Shown here one piece after another: positions 53,854 to 63,046 of a DNA stretch of 64,000 nucleotides. The stretch lies in the NCBI RefSeq assembly GCF_027270735.1, contig NZ_JAPWIJ010000008.1, positions 124,001-188,000 of the forward strand. The letters run 5' to 3'. The notes below the pieces were generated by a model, which was not told the origin of the DNA, did no database searches, and saw only the letters and a list, made by a program, of their open reading frames with translations. The position numbers were made by a program, and so were the translations under genes. The DNA is from Rhodococcus ruber (GTDB lineage Bacteria; Actinomycetota; Actinomycetes; Mycobacteriales; Mycobacteriaceae). Each line of letters starts with the position of its first letter. The stretch's first letter is position 1.

Positions 53854-56127
53854 CTAGTGCGCCGATCCGGGTCTGCGGACGGTGCCCGCGTCGATCAGCT
53901 CGTCCCACTCGGCCTGGACTTTTTTCTCGGCCGGAGTGAGCACAAATCCGGCGGGGCCGAAGATCTTCGACGGCACCTCCGGCTCTTCGTTGTCCGGCAG
54001 TTCGGCTCCGCGAACGGCCTTGATGCACACCCACACTCCGGCGATCACGACGACCAGGACGAGTACCGCGAAGATGATCGACAGCGTGCCCTGGATGAAG
54101 GTGTTGCGGATGACGGCGTCGATGGCCTCGGGTGTCTTGGCGCTGCCGAACTCGGTCAGCCCCTGCGCCTTGGCGTCGCGGAACTGCGAGTGCTGAGTCC
54201 AGTAGCCGATGGCCGGGACCGAGGAGAAGATCTTCTGGTACGAGGCCGTCATGGTGACGATCAGGTCCCAGGCGAGCGGAATACCGGGAATCCAGGCCCA
54301 CTTGTAGAGACCTCGTTTGACGACGATGACCATGACCACCGTCAACGCGATCGCCGCGAGCAACTGGTTGGCGATACCGAACAGCGGGAACAGGGTGTTG
54401 ATACCGCCCAGTGGATCGGTGACGCCCATGAGAAGGATTGCGCCCCAGGCCGCGACGACGATCAGCGAGCAGATCCACGCGCCGGGACGCCACGACGGAT
54501 CCTTGAACTTCTTGGCCGAGGCTCCGGGCAAATTGCCGATGCTGTCGGAGAGCATGAAGCGCGCGACGCGGGTACCGGCGTCGACCGTGGTGAGAATGAA
54601 CAGTGCCTCGAACATGATCGCGAAGTGGTACCAGAACGACTTGAGCGATTCGCCGCCGAACACCTGGTGCAGTACCTCGGACATGCCGAACGCGAGTGTC
54701 GGTGCTCCGCCGGTGCGAGAGATGATCGATTCCTCGCCCACATCGGTTGCCGCCTGACTCAATTCGGCCGCCGAAATGTCGCCGCCGCTCAGCCCCAATC
54801 CGTTGACGTACGTCGCCGCAGTCTCCGGGGTGCCGCCGGTCAATGTCGCCGGTGCGTTCAATGCGAAGTAGATGTGCTGATCGAGAACGCAGGCGGTGAT
54901 GAGCGCCATGATGGCGACGAACGACTCGGTGAGCATGCCGCCGTAGCCGATCATGCGCATCTGCTTTTCCTTCTCGAGCAACTTCGGCGTGGTGCCGGAG
55001 GAGATCAGAGCGTGGAAACCGGAGAGTGCACCGCAGGCGATGGTGATGAACAGGAACGGGAACAGCGATCCCGCGAACGCCGGGCCGTTGCCCTCGGTGG
55101 CGAAGCTCGTCATGGCGGGCATCTGAATCTCGGGACGAGCGATGAGAATGCCGACGGCCAGCAGCGCGATTGTGCCGACCTTCATGAACGTCGACAGGTA
55201 ATCGCGCGGGGCGAGCAACAGCCACACCGGCAGGATGCAGGCGAGCAGGCCGTAGCCGATCAGCAACCAGGCGACGGTCACCTTGGAGAGGGTGAACCAG
55301 TCGGTGCCCCACTCGGTTTCGGCAACCCAGCCGCCGGCGACAATGGCGAACAGCAGCAGGACGACACCGATGAGCGAGACCTCGGTGACGTTGCCCGGTC
55401 GCAGGTAGCGCAGGTACACGCCCATGAACAGTGCGATCGGGATGGTCAGCGCGATGGAGAAGACTCCCCATGGGCTTTCGGCGAGCGCGTTGACGACGAC
55501 GAGTGCCAGCACCGCGATCAGGATGATCATGATGACGAACACCGCGATCAGCGCCGCGGTACCACCGACGACGCCGAGTTCGTCGCGGGCCATCTGGCCG
55601 AGGCTGCGGCCGTTGCGGCGCGTCGAGATCCACAGCACCAGGAAGTCCTGGACTGCACCGGCGAACACGACACCGATGATGATCCACATCGTGCCGGGTA
55701 GGTAGCCCATCTGGGCGGCGAGCACGGGTCCGACGAGGGGACCGGCTCCGGCGATGGCGGCGAAGTGGTGGCCGAACAACACCCGACGATCGGTCGGCAT
55801 GTAGTCCTTGCCGTTTTCCAGAATCTCGGCCGGTGTCGCTCTGTCGTCGCGAGGAAAGACGATCTTGCGTTCGATCAACCTGGCGTAGAAGCGGAACGCG
55901 AAGATGTAGGTGCAGACGGCGGCGATGACGAACCAGACGGCGTTGGGGTTCTCCCCGCGCACGATGGCGATGATCGTCCAGGCGACGCCGCCGAGTAGGC
56001 CGATGGCGACGAGCATCAGACGCTTGGCCGTGCTCATCGGATGTGACTCGACGATGCCGACGGGTGGTAGGTCGGGATCTGTCTTCAGCAGTTCGACGTG
56101 TGGATCGTCGGGTGCTTTCAGTGACAT
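53854..56127 (-). CDS. cstA: Carbon starvation protein A (CstA family transporter)
   Basis: CstA-family proteins import pyruvate and, in some species, peptides during carbon limitation. The 757-residue protein has about 16-18 membrane helices and family motifs GHHFAAIAGAGPLVGPVLAAQMGYLPG (in part), FHALISSGTTPKLLEKE, DAGTRVARFMLSD and LFGIANQLLAAIAL. The ATG at 56127 (MSLKAPDDPHVE) follows CTGGAG; an in-frame upstream Met lacks one. The small partner ybdD abuts its stop. Long antisense frames over this gene are shadows. Confidence 0.93.
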   Translation of the reverse strand: MSLKAPDDPHVELLKTDPDLPPVGIVESHPMSTAKRLMLVAIGLLGGVAWTIIAIVRGENPNAVWFVIAAVCTYIFAFRFYARLIERKIVFPRDDRATPAEILENGKDYMPTDRRVLFGHHFAAIAGAGPLVGPVLAAQMGYLPGTMWIIIGVVFAGAVQDFLVLWISTRRNGRSLGQMARDELGVVGGTAALIAVFVIMIILIAVLALVVVNALAESPWGVFSIALTIPIALFMGVYLRYLRPGNVTEVSLIGVVLLLFAIVAGGWVAETEWGTDWFTLSKVTVAWLLIGYGLLACILPVWLLLAPRDYLSTFMKVGTIALLAVGILIARPEIQMPAMTSFATEGNGPAFAGSLFPFLFITIACGALSGFHALISSGTTPKLLEKEKQMRMIGYGGMLTESFVAIMALITACVLDQHIYFALNAPATLTGGTPETAATYVNGLGLSGGDISAAELSQAATDVGEESIISRTGGAPTLAFGMSEVLHQVFGGESLKSFWYHFAIMFEALFILTTVDAGTRVARFMLSDSIGNLPGASAKKFKDPSWRPGAWICSLIVVAAWGAILLMGVTDPLGGINTLFPLFGIANQLLAAIALTVVMVIVVKRGLYKWAWIPGIPLAWDLIVTMTASYQKIFSSVPAIGYWTQHSQFRDAKAQGLTEFGSAKTPEAIDAVIRNTFIQGTLSIIFAVLVLVVVIAGVWVCIKAVRGAELPDNEEPEVPSKIFGPAGFVLTPAEKKVQAEWDELIDAGTVRRPGSAH

Positions 56128-56261
56128 GTGTGGGGTCTCCAGGATCGCAGGTGTGACTGCGATCACCCTATGTGGGCAGCCGGTGCTCGTCCTCGAATCG
56201 ACGCATCGCGTTGCGCCCGGCGGTCGCTGGAGTGCGACGAACGGAGATGTCGCCGGGGGCG

Positions 56262-57452
56262 TCAGCTACCGAGCGCGTCGTCGACGGCCCGAGCGCTGAG
56301 TACCTGATCCAGCACCAGTGCTGCGCTACCGATGACCCCCGAGAGGTCACCGTGGGTGGTGGCCTGGATGGTGAGCGCCTTGGTGGCCAGTGCGGTTGCG
56401 TTTCCGTAGACGGTTTCGCGCAGTCCTGCAACGAAGATGTCGTATGCATTGGCCATGTCGCCGCCGACGATGAGGACCTCGGGGTTGAGTAGATTGACGG
56501 CTCCGGCCAGGGTTTCGCCGATGTGGCGTCCACTGTCGCGAATGAGTCTGCGTGCTTCGGGATCACCGCTGACCGCGAGGTCGACGACACCGCGGATGTG
56601 GCCCACTTCTCGGCCCTGCTCGTTCAGCGCGCGCACCAGTGCCCAGCCGCCGGCGATGGCCTCGAGGCAACCACTGTCGCCGCACCGGCACGCGACGCCC
56701 GCTGCGGCTGCGGTCTTGGTGTGGCCGAATTCGCCTGCAGCGCCCAATGATCCACGCTGTAGTGCGCCGCCCGCGACGATCCCGGCACCGAGACCCGTCG
56801 AGGCCTTGACCAAGAGCGCGTTCTGGAATCGATCTCGATTGTCCCGGCGTTCGGCCAGGACCATCGCGTTGGCGTCGTTGTCGAGAAAGACCGGAGCAGA
56901 TGTGGTGTCGGCGAAGAACGGGGCCAGTGGCACTCCGTCCCAGCCGTGCATGATCGGTGAGTCCAGGCTGCACCCGCGCGCGGTGTCGGCGGTGCCGGGG
57001 ATGGACAGGCCCACGCCGAGAATGCGATGTTCGGTTCGGTGCGATTCGTCGAGCAATGCCTGCAAACGCTTGGTGATCTGCGGCATCAGCTCGTCCGGTC
57101 CGATGCCGATTTCCTGATCGACGGTATCGCCGGCGAGAAATTCCCCACCGAGAGTGAAGACGCCCAGTTGCGAGCGGCTTCGTCCGATCGCAGCCGCGAG
57201 CACGACACCCGCGTCGACGTCGAAGGACAATCGCGCCGGGGGGCGTCCACCCGTCGACTGGGTGTCCTCGGTTTCGATGATCAAGCCGAGTCCGGCGAGT
57301 GCGGCGACACGGGAGGCGACGGCCGATCGGGACAGTCCGGTGATGCGGCCCAATTCGGATCGGGTGTCGGCTTCGCCGTCGCGAACCAGAGCGAAGATCT
57401 CACCTGCGGTCGCAGGTGGAGCGCTCATGCGCGGCATCGACATATACGCCAT
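56262..57452 (-). CDS. ROK family transcriptional regulator
   Basis: The 396-residue protein has an N-terminal winged helix (ELGRITGLSRSAVASRVAALAGLGLI) followed by a sugar-kinase-like ROK domain. The domain has LDNDANAMVLAE, KASTGLGAGIVAGG and the zinc motif CRCGDSGCLEAIAGG. This is the NagC/XylR layout of sugar-responsive repressors. It is divergent from edd-eda, so it most likely controls them. Four in-frame Met codons lie in the first nine residues and none has a clear Shine-Dalgarno, so the start is uncertain by up to 24 bases. Confidence 0.88.
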   Translation of the reverse strand: MAYMSMPRMSAPPATAGEIFALVRDGEADTRSELGRITGLSRSAVASRVAALAGLGLIIETEDTQSTGGRPPARLSFDVDAGVVLAAAIGRSRSQLGVFTLGGEFLAGDTVDQEIGIGPDELMPQITKRLQALLDESHRTEHRILGVGLSIPGTADTARGCSLDSPIMHGWDGVPLAPFFADTTSAPVFLDNDANAMVLAERRDNRDRFQNALLVKASTGLGAGIVAGGALQRGSLGAAGEFGHTKTAAAAGVACRCGDSGCLEAIAGGWALVRALNEQGREVGHIRGVVDLAVSGDPEARRLIRDSGRHIGETLAGAVNLLNPEVLIVGGDMANAYDIFVAGLRETVYGNATALATKALTIQATTHGDLSGVIGSAALVLDQVLSARAVDDALGS

Positions 57453-57585
57453 TCAACCAACTGGCAACTTTTACGGCAACACCCTAAGAATAGCTACTTA
57501 GAACTTTGAAAAACATAAGTTGGGTTGCTGATCGACTTAACTGGCTTTAGGCTGAGTCGTGAGAGACCGAACATCGGAGATACTC
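57453..57585. promoter_or_regulatory. ROK-edd divergent control region
   Basis: This 133-base gap is unusually AT-rich for the window between about 57454 and 57540. It contains CTAAG (57484-57488) and CTTAG (57497-57501) as an inverted repeat with eight bases between. A wider pair, AACCAACT (57454-57461) and AAGTTGGGTT (57517-57526), is also present. These are candidate operators for the ROK protein and overlap where both promoters should lie. No -10/-35 assignment is secure. Confidence 0.45.
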
Positions 57586-59409
57586 ATGGACACACTTCAT
57601 CCGGTCCTGCGTCAGGTCACCGACCGCATCGCAGACCGCAGCCAGTCCGACCGCACCACATATCTCGCTCGAATCGCTGCTGCCGGGGATCGAGGCCCGG
57701 CCCGTGGCCGACTTGCCTGCGCCAACATCGCCCACGGCTTCGCGGCCTCCGGCAAGGCCGACAAGCAAGCGCTGCGCGGCATGGTCAAGCCCAACATCGC
57801 GATCGTCTCCGCCTACAACGACATGCTCTCGGCGCACAAGCCGTTCGAGACCTACCCGGCCGTACTGAAGAAGTCGGTGATCGACGCCGGCGGCATCGCG
57901 CAGTTCGCCGGTGGCGTCCCCGCGATGTGCGACGGCATCACGCAGGGCCGCGACGGCATGCAGCTCTCACTCTTCAGCCGCGACATCATCGCGATGTCGA
58001 CGGCAATTGCGTTGTCCCACGACATGTTCGACGCCACCCTGATGCTCGGGGTGTGCGACAAGATCGTCCCCGGAATGCTCATCGGCGCACTGAGTTTCGG
58101 CCATCTGCCCGCGGTGTTCGTGCCCGCCGGTCCGATGACGTCCGGACTTCCCAACGGCGAGAAGGCAAAAGCGCGTCAGCTCTACGCCGAGGGCAAGGTG
58201 GGGCGTGAGGCGCTGCTGGATGCTGAGGCCGCGTCGTATCACGGCAGTGGCACGTGCACGTTCTTCGGAACGGCCAATTCCAATCAGCTGCTCATGGAGG
58301 TCATGGGTCTGCATCTGCCGGGCTCGTCGTTCGTCAACCCCGGAACCGCGATGCGCGACGCGCTCACCCGCGAGGCCGCCCACGTCGTCACCGGTCTGAC
58401 GTCACTCGGGGACAACTACACCCCGGTGGGGGAGGTCGTCGACGTCAAGTCGATCGTGAACGGCTGCGTCGCACTGCTGGCCACCGGCGGCTCGACCAAC
58501 CACACGATGCACCTCGTTGCCATCGCGAAAGCTGCCGGCATCACGCTGACGTGGCAGGACCTGTCCGATCTGTCGGCCGTGGTGCCGCTGATGGCCAGGA
58601 TCTATCCCAACGGCAAAGCCGACGTCAACCACTTCCACGCGGCCGGTGGCCTCGGTTTCGTCATCGGGTCTCTGCTCGACGCCGGATTGATGCACGAGGA
58701 CGTGAAAACCGTTGCCGGGCAGGGTCTGCGACGCTACACGCAAGAGCCGAAGCTCGACGGCGACGGGGTGATGTGGCAGGACGGTACTCGGATGAGCCAC
58801 GACGACACCGTGTTACGTGGCGCGAACGAGCCGTTCAGCGCCGACGGCGGACTGAAGGTGCTGACCGGGCCGATCGGAAAGTGTGTCATCAAGACTTCTG
58901 CATTGGCATCCGAGCATCGGGTGGTCACCGGACCGGCGCGAGTGTTCGACGACCAGGCGGACTTCCTCGCGGCATTCGATGCAGGGCTTCTCGACGGCGA
59001 CTTCGTTGCGGTGCTGCGTTATCAGGGTCCACAGGCGAACGGCATGCCCGAGTTGCACAAGCTGACCCCGGCACTCGGAATCCTGCAGGACAAGGGGCGG
59101 TCCGTAGCGCTGATCACGGACGGCCGGATGTCCGGTGCCTCCGGCAAAGTCGCTGCGGCAATTCACCTCACGCCCGAGGCCGCGAGCGGGGGACCGATCG
59201 CGAAAATTCTCGACGGTGACATCATCACCCTCGACTCTCTCGACGGCACATTGTCGATCGACGTTCCGCTCGACGAGTTCGAGGCTCGACCGGTCACCGG
59301 ACGAGTCCTCGACAAGGACGAATGGTCCAGCACCGGTCGTGACCTGTTCTCGGGCATGCGTGCGCTCGTCGGCCCTGCCGACGAGGGTGCAATGTTCGTC
59401 ATGCGCTGA
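57586..59409 (+). CDS. edd: Phosphogluconate dehydratase
   Basis: Edd converts 6-phosphogluconate to KDPG, the first dedicated step of the Entner-Doudoroff pathway, using an iron-sulphur cluster. The 607-residue protein is family length. Cluster and substrate motifs are [33 protein letters not shown] and [16 protein letters not shown]. The C-terminal [13 protein letters not shown] is typical of the IlvD/Edd family. ATG 57586 follows CGGAGAT; a GTG nine codons upstream is less likely. It is followed by eda after 29 bases. Confidence 0.94.
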   Translation: MDTLHPVLRQVTDRIADRSQSDRTTYLARIAAAGDRGPARGRLACANIAHGFAASGKADKQALRGMVKPNIAIVSAYNDMLSAHKPFETYPAVLKKSVIDAGGIAQFAGGVPAMCDGITQGRDGMQLSLFSRDIIAMSTAIALSHDMFDATLMLGVCDKIVPGMLIGALSFGHLPAVFVPAGPMTSGLPNGEKAKARQLYAEGKVGREALLDAEAASYHGSGTCTFFGTANSNQLLMEVMGLHLPGSSFVNPGTAMRDALTREAAHVVTGLTSLGDNYTPVGEVVDVKSIVNGCVALLATGGSTNHTMHLVAIAKAAGITLTWQDLSDLSAVVPLMARIYPNGKADVNHFHAAGGLGFVIGSLLDAGLMHEDVKTVAGQGLRRYTQEPKLDGDGVMWQDGTRMSHDDTVLRGANEPFSADGGLKVLTGPIGKCVIKTSALASEHRVVTGPARVFDDQADFLAAFDAGLLDGDFVAVLRYQGPQANGMPELHKLTPALGILQDKGRSVALITDGRMSGASGKVAAAIHLTPEAASGGPIAKILDGDIITLDSLDGTLSIDVPLDEFEARPVTGRVLDKDEWSSTGRDLFSGMRALVGPADEGAMFVMR

Positions 59410-59438
59410 GCCCGACAACTTCGAATGAAGGTAAGAAC

Positions 59439-60056
59439 GTGACTGCATCTCTGCTCGACCGCGTACCCGTCATCCCCGTCGTCGTCATCGAGAACCTCGA
59501 TGATGCTGTTCCGATCGCACGCGCCCTGGTGGCGGGCGGAGTGCCCGTCATCGAGCTGACGTTGCGGACTCCGGTGGCACTCGACGCAATCGAGCGCATC
59601 GCGGGGGAGGTCCCCGAGATCCTCGTGGGCGCGGGCACGATCATCACTCCCGGCCAGGCCGAGCAGGCCACCGACGCGGGTGCTCAGTTCTTGGTCTCGC
59701 CCGGCTGCACGCCTTCGCTGACGAAGGCCATGCGAGATACCGGACTTCCGCATCTGCCCGGTGCCGCAACGGTATCCGAGGTGCTCACGCTGCTCGAAGC
59801 CGGTTATACCGAGCTGAAGTTCTTCCCGGCCGAGGCATCCGGTGGCGCGAATTTCTTGAAGTCGATCCACTCGCCGATCCCGGCCGCACGATTCTGCCCG
59901 ACGGGTGGAATCTCCACCGCCAATGCGTCGGCGTACCTGGCGCTGCCGAACGTCGGATGTGTGGGGGGATCGTGGCTCACTCCGGCCGCGGCTGTAGCAG
60001 AACAAGATTGGGATGCAATCGTCGCTCTGGCGGCAGCCACGGCCGAACTGGTCTGA
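59439..60056 (+). CDS. eda: KDPG aldolase
   Basis: Eda splits 2-keto-3-deoxy-6-phosphogluconate into pyruvate and glyceraldehyde 3-phosphate. The 205-residue TIM barrel has the catalytic Glu in VIELTLRTP (about residue 42), VSPGCTPSL, and the Schiff-base Lys127 in TELKFFPAEASGG. GTG 59439 follows GAAGGTAAG. With edd it gives a complete Entner-Doudoroff branch under the presumed control of the divergent ROK regulator. Confidence 0.94.
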   Translation: MTASLLDRVPVIPVVVIENLDDAVPIARALVAGGVPVIELTLRTPVALDAIERIAGEVPEILVGAGTIITPGQAEQATDAGAQFLVSPGCTPSLTKAMRDTGLPHLPGAATVSEVLTLLEAGYTELKFFPAEASGGANFLKSIHSPIPAARFCPTGGISTANASAYLALPNVGCVGGSWLTPAAAVAEQDWDAIVALAAATAELV

Positions 60057-60140
60057 AATTCCCCCTCCTCCGATGGAACCAGACGTGACGATGCGGCGTC
60101 CAACTAGCTGTCCGTCATCGAACAATCGGGGGAAATTCTC

Positions 60141-60473
60141 ATGTCAGGTCCGTACGAGCAACCGTTCCCAGCCGCACAGTCGTTTCCAGCGGGGCAGTCC
60201 TTTCCGGCCGCGCAGCCGTATTCGCAGCCAGCTGCTCTGCCGTCCTCCAATGCAGGGTGGGCCGTCGTGGCCGTCATCTTCTTCTGGCCGTTGGCCATTC
60301 CCGCGTTCAACCACGCACTGAAGGTGCACCCACTGTGGATGATGGGAGACGTTCAGGGAGCAGAGTATTCGTCGAATCGGGCCGGGTTCTTCGGGAAGCT
60401 GTCGCTGATCATCTTCGGTGCCTTCATCGTTCTCTACCTTGCATTCATCGGCTTGGTCGTCTCGACCATGTGA
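60141..60473 (+). CDS. CD225/dispanin-like small membrane protein
   Basis: The 110-residue protein starts with imperfect repeats (QPFPAAQSFPAGQSFPAAQ) encoded by tandem 18-base units. Two membrane helices follow, with a loop containing ALKVHPLWMMGDVQGAEYSSNRAGFFGKLS, whose GD...A pattern resembles CD225/dispanin proteins. Bacterial members have no assigned role. It lies 84 bases after eda on the same strand. Codon use looks native. Confidence 0.65.
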   Translation: MSGPYEQPFPAAQSFPAGQSFPAAQPYSQPAALPSSNAGWAVVAVIFFWPLAIPAFNHALKVHPLWMMGDVQGAEYSSNRAGFFGKLSLIIFGAFIVLYLAFIGLVVSTM

Positions 60474-60495
60474 CCGGTCGACGGCGGTGTGCTGC

Positions 60496-61266
60496 TCACC
60501 CGCGGGTGACCGAGATGCCGCCGTCGACGTAGAGGGTCGTCCCGTGGACCATCGCGGCGTTGTCCGAGACCAGGAACAGAACGCCGTCGGCGATGTCCTG
60601 CGGCGAGAGCACTGTGCCTGCCGGCGTTCCGGCTGTCATCGCGTCGAGTACTTGACGAGCATCCTCGTTGCCCGGGGTCAGAGTCGCTCCGGGCGCGAGG
60701 GAGTTCACCCGCACGCCGCGTGGGCCGAACTCTGCAGCCCAACTGCGGGTGAGCTGTTCGTCGGCGGCTTTGGTGGCGGAGTACATGGCGGCGAAAGGAC
60801 TGCCCAGCGTGGCCATCCACGACCCGATGTTCACGATGACTCCGCTACCGCGCTCGGCCATGGCAGGGGCCAGCGCGCCGACGAGTACGTGTGGAGCTCG
60901 GACGTTGACGGCAAGCATCGTGTCGAGCTGGTCGTCGGGCAGGTCCGCGGTGGCGGTGGCCGGATAGATGCCGGCGTTGTTGACGAGAATGTCGACGCGG
61001 CCGCCGAGATCGTCGGTGGTGCGGGCAGCGAACTCGCGGAGCTCCTGGTAGCTGCCCGAGAGATCGACGTCGACGAAGGTCGCAAGGCCGCCTGCTCCTG
61101 TGATGCGGTGCGCCAGGGCCTTGCCGCGCTCGGCGTCGCGGCCGCTGACGACCACCGATGCCCCCTCGGCGGCGAGGGTGAGCGCAATGGCAGCACCGAT
61201 TCCACTGGTCGATCCGGTGACGACGGCGGTGCGTCCGAGGAGTTGCGGAGAAGTAGTAGAAGTCAT
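60496..61266 (-). CDS. SDR family NAD(P)-dependent oxidoreductase
   Basis: The 256-residue classical short-chain dehydrogenase has the cofactor loop TGSTSGIG (near residue 16), NNAG, the catalytic Ser/Tyr/Lys as S in NIGSWMATLGS and YSATK, and a C-terminal DGGISVTRG. ATG 61266 begins MTSTTSPQLLGRTAV; a longer frame runs into the divergent regulator. The substrate is unknown. Divergence from an MmyB-type regulator suggests it is the regulator's main target. Confidence 0.88.
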   Translation of the reverse strand: MTSTTSPQLLGRTAVVTGSTSGIGAAIALTLAAEGASVVVSGRDAERGKALAHRITGAGGLATFVDVDLSGSYQELREFAARTTDDLGGRVDILVNNAGIYPATATADLPDDQLDTMLAVNVRAPHVLVGALAPAMAERGSGVIVNIGSWMATLGSPFAAMYSATKAADEQLTRSWAAEFGPRGVRVNSLAPGATLTPGNEDARQVLDAMTAGTPAGTVLSPQDIADGVLFLVSDNAAMVHGTTLYVDGGISVTRG

Positions 61267-61368
61267 GACGCCATGTCTACGGTCGGTCGAGGCAGCGAAC
61301 CAGGCGTCGTTCTGCCTAGGTCTGTCATGACCAGGTTGGCAATCGCCCATGTCGCTACTGTGGAATTC

Positions 61369-62205
61369 GTGAACAAAGACAGGTCCGCCCTCAGCGCGTT
61401 TCTGCGTGATCGGCGCGACCGCATGACCCCGATCGAGGCCGGGGTTCGCACATACCCCGGTGCCCGACGGGTGCCTGGGCTTCGGCGCGAAGAACTCGCG
61501 GCTCTGGCCGGAGTGAGTCCGGATTACTACAGCAAACTCGAACAGGGTCGCCAGGCCAATGTCTCACCCGAAGTACTGCTGGCAATCGCCGGCGCGTTGA
61601 AGCTCGATGAGGTCGAGTCTGCGCATCTACTCGATCTCGCATCCCCGGCGATGCCCACCGAGGATGTTGCGCAGCTACCGAATCCAGGGCTGCTCCAGGT
61701 CATGCAGGCGCTCGACCATGTGCCGGTGATCCTGCTCGGGCGCAGCGGGGTCATTCTGGCCAGCAACTCGCTGGTTCGATCCGTACTGAGTCTGCAACCG
61801 ACGGTTGGGCACACGTTGTTCCACTATCTGTTTCGCAACCCCATCGCCCGCGAGCGAATCGTCAATTGGTCGCAGTTCGCGGCGGCCTCGGTCGCGGCGC
61901 TTCGCCGCGATCTTGCCCGTCGACCGGGAGACCCGACCCTGACTGCGTTGATCAACGAATTGCGTTCGTCCGAGCCTAATTTCGAGCAATGGTGGAGCGA
62001 TCACGAGGTCGCCGAATTTGCAGGTGCCACCAAGATCATTCAGCACCCGGCGGCAGGCACCCTGCAATTCGGGATCGAGTTTCTGACGTCGCCGAGCGCG
62101 CCGGATCAAAATCTGATCGTCTACACAGTCGAGGAAGGGTCGAGCACGGCGAAAGTCCTGCCGATCCTGGCGAGCTGGGAACCGAGTTCGGCGATCACCT
62201 CTTGA
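61369..62205 (+). CDS. XRE-family regulator with MmyB-like ligand domain
   Basis: The 278-residue protein has an N-terminal helix-turn-helix (LRREELAALAGVSPDYYSKLEQGRQ in two parts, residues about 32-60) followed by an MmyB-type PAS-like ligand domain (HVPVILLGRSGVILASNSLVRSVL, RDPTLTALINELR-like core). Such proteins in actinobacteria often repress a divergent SDR gene, as here. GTG 61369 begins VNKDRSALSAFLRDRRDR; an ATG at 61327 is in frame and possible. The 102 bases between the two genes must hold both promoters. Confidence 0.85.
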   Translation: MNKDRSALSAFLRDRRDRMTPIEAGVRTYPGARRVPGLRREELAALAGVSPDYYSKLEQGRQANVSPEVLLAIAGALKLDEVESAHLLDLASPAMPTEDVAQLPNPGLLQVMQALDHVPVILLGRSGVILASNSLVRSVLSLQPTVGHTLFHYLFRNPIARERIVNWSQFAAASVAALRRDLARRPGDPTLTALINELRSSEPNFEQWWSDHEVAEFAGATKIIQHPAAGTLQFGIEFLTSPSAPDQNLIVYTVEEGSSTAKVLPILASWEPSSAITS

Positions 62206-62239
62206 CCTGAACAACGCTCGAGGTTTTAGCGTCGTAGCC

Positions 62240-63034
62240 ATGGACACACTCGGTCTCGGCACAATCGGAATTTCCATCGACGTGTCACCGTCGTACCTCG
62301 ACGATGTGCGGGAATTGGAATCACTCGGATTCACCTCGTTCTGGCTGCCGGGCGGTCAGATCGATCGACTCGGCAGGCTGGCCGATCTGGTCCGCGCGAC
62401 CGAGACTGCGACCATCGTTCCGGCGATCGTGCCGGTCGATGTGTACTCGCCTGCGCAGACCGGAGAACTGTTCGACGAGCTCTCGGGCACCGGTCGATTC
62501 GTCCTCGGCCTCGGTGGGCCGCAGAGTGCTCGGCCTCTGGCCGGGTTGAGGAAGTACCTCGACGAGCTCGAGGTGCCCGCCGATCATCTTCTGCTCGCGG
62601 CGCTCGGTCCGAAGAAATTGGAGATGGCGCGGAACCGCGCCGCCGGCGCAATCGGGTTGCTGGTGACGCCGGAGTGGACGGCGCAGGCGCGCGGTGCACT
62701 CGGTGGGTCGACGTTGGTGGTCGACCAGTTCGTCGTGGTCGATTCCGATCCGGATCGAGCGCGCGCTGCAGCGCGGGAGCCGCTGAGCTTTCTCGCCACG
62801 GTCCCTGGCTATCGGCAGAACTTCCTGCGTATGGGCTTCACCGAGGCGGACGTGGACGAGCTCAGCGACCGACTGGTCGACGGCCTGGTGGTGTGGGGGA
62901 GCATCGACGACATCGCCGAGAGTGTGGCCGCGCACCACGCTGCCGGCGCAGATCACGTGGTTCTTGCGCCGCTGGGTGCGTCGAGTATCGACGCTGGCCG
63001 GGCACTGTCGGAGCTGGTGGCGTTGTCAAAGTAG
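62240..63034 (+). CDS. LLM-class F420-dependent oxidoreductase family protein
   Basis: The 264-residue protein is luciferase-like. It has a TIM-barrel start (LGTIGISIDVSPSYLDDVRELESLGFTSFWLPG), VPAIVPVDVYSPAQTGELFDELSGTGRFVLGLGG as the second and third strands, and a C-terminal HHAAGADHVVLAPLG. Closest in style to the short actinobacterial F420-type subfamily (TIGR03620). The cofactor, F420 or FMN, is inferred from family. ATG 62240 is the only reasonable start. ychF follows 12 bases later. Confidence 0.82.
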   Translation: MDTLGLGTIGISIDVSPSYLDDVRELESLGFTSFWLPGGQIDRLGRLADLVRATETATIVPAIVPVDVYSPAQTGELFDELSGTGRFVLGLGGPQSARPLAGLRKYLDELEVPADHLLLAALGPKKLEMARNRAAGAIGLLVTPEWTAQARGALGGSTLVVDQFVVVDSDPDRARAAAREPLSFLATVPGYRQNFLRMGFTEADVDELSDRLVDGLVVWGSIDDIAESVAAHHAAGADHVVLAPLGASSIDAGRALSELVALSK

Positions 63035-63046
63035 ACTCCATAGACC

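Noticed and set aside
53680-55701. Plus-strand frame of 673 codons opposite cstA
   Set aside because: Gln/Asp/Arg-rich nonsense sequence opposite a clear transporter gene and ybdD. No start signal.
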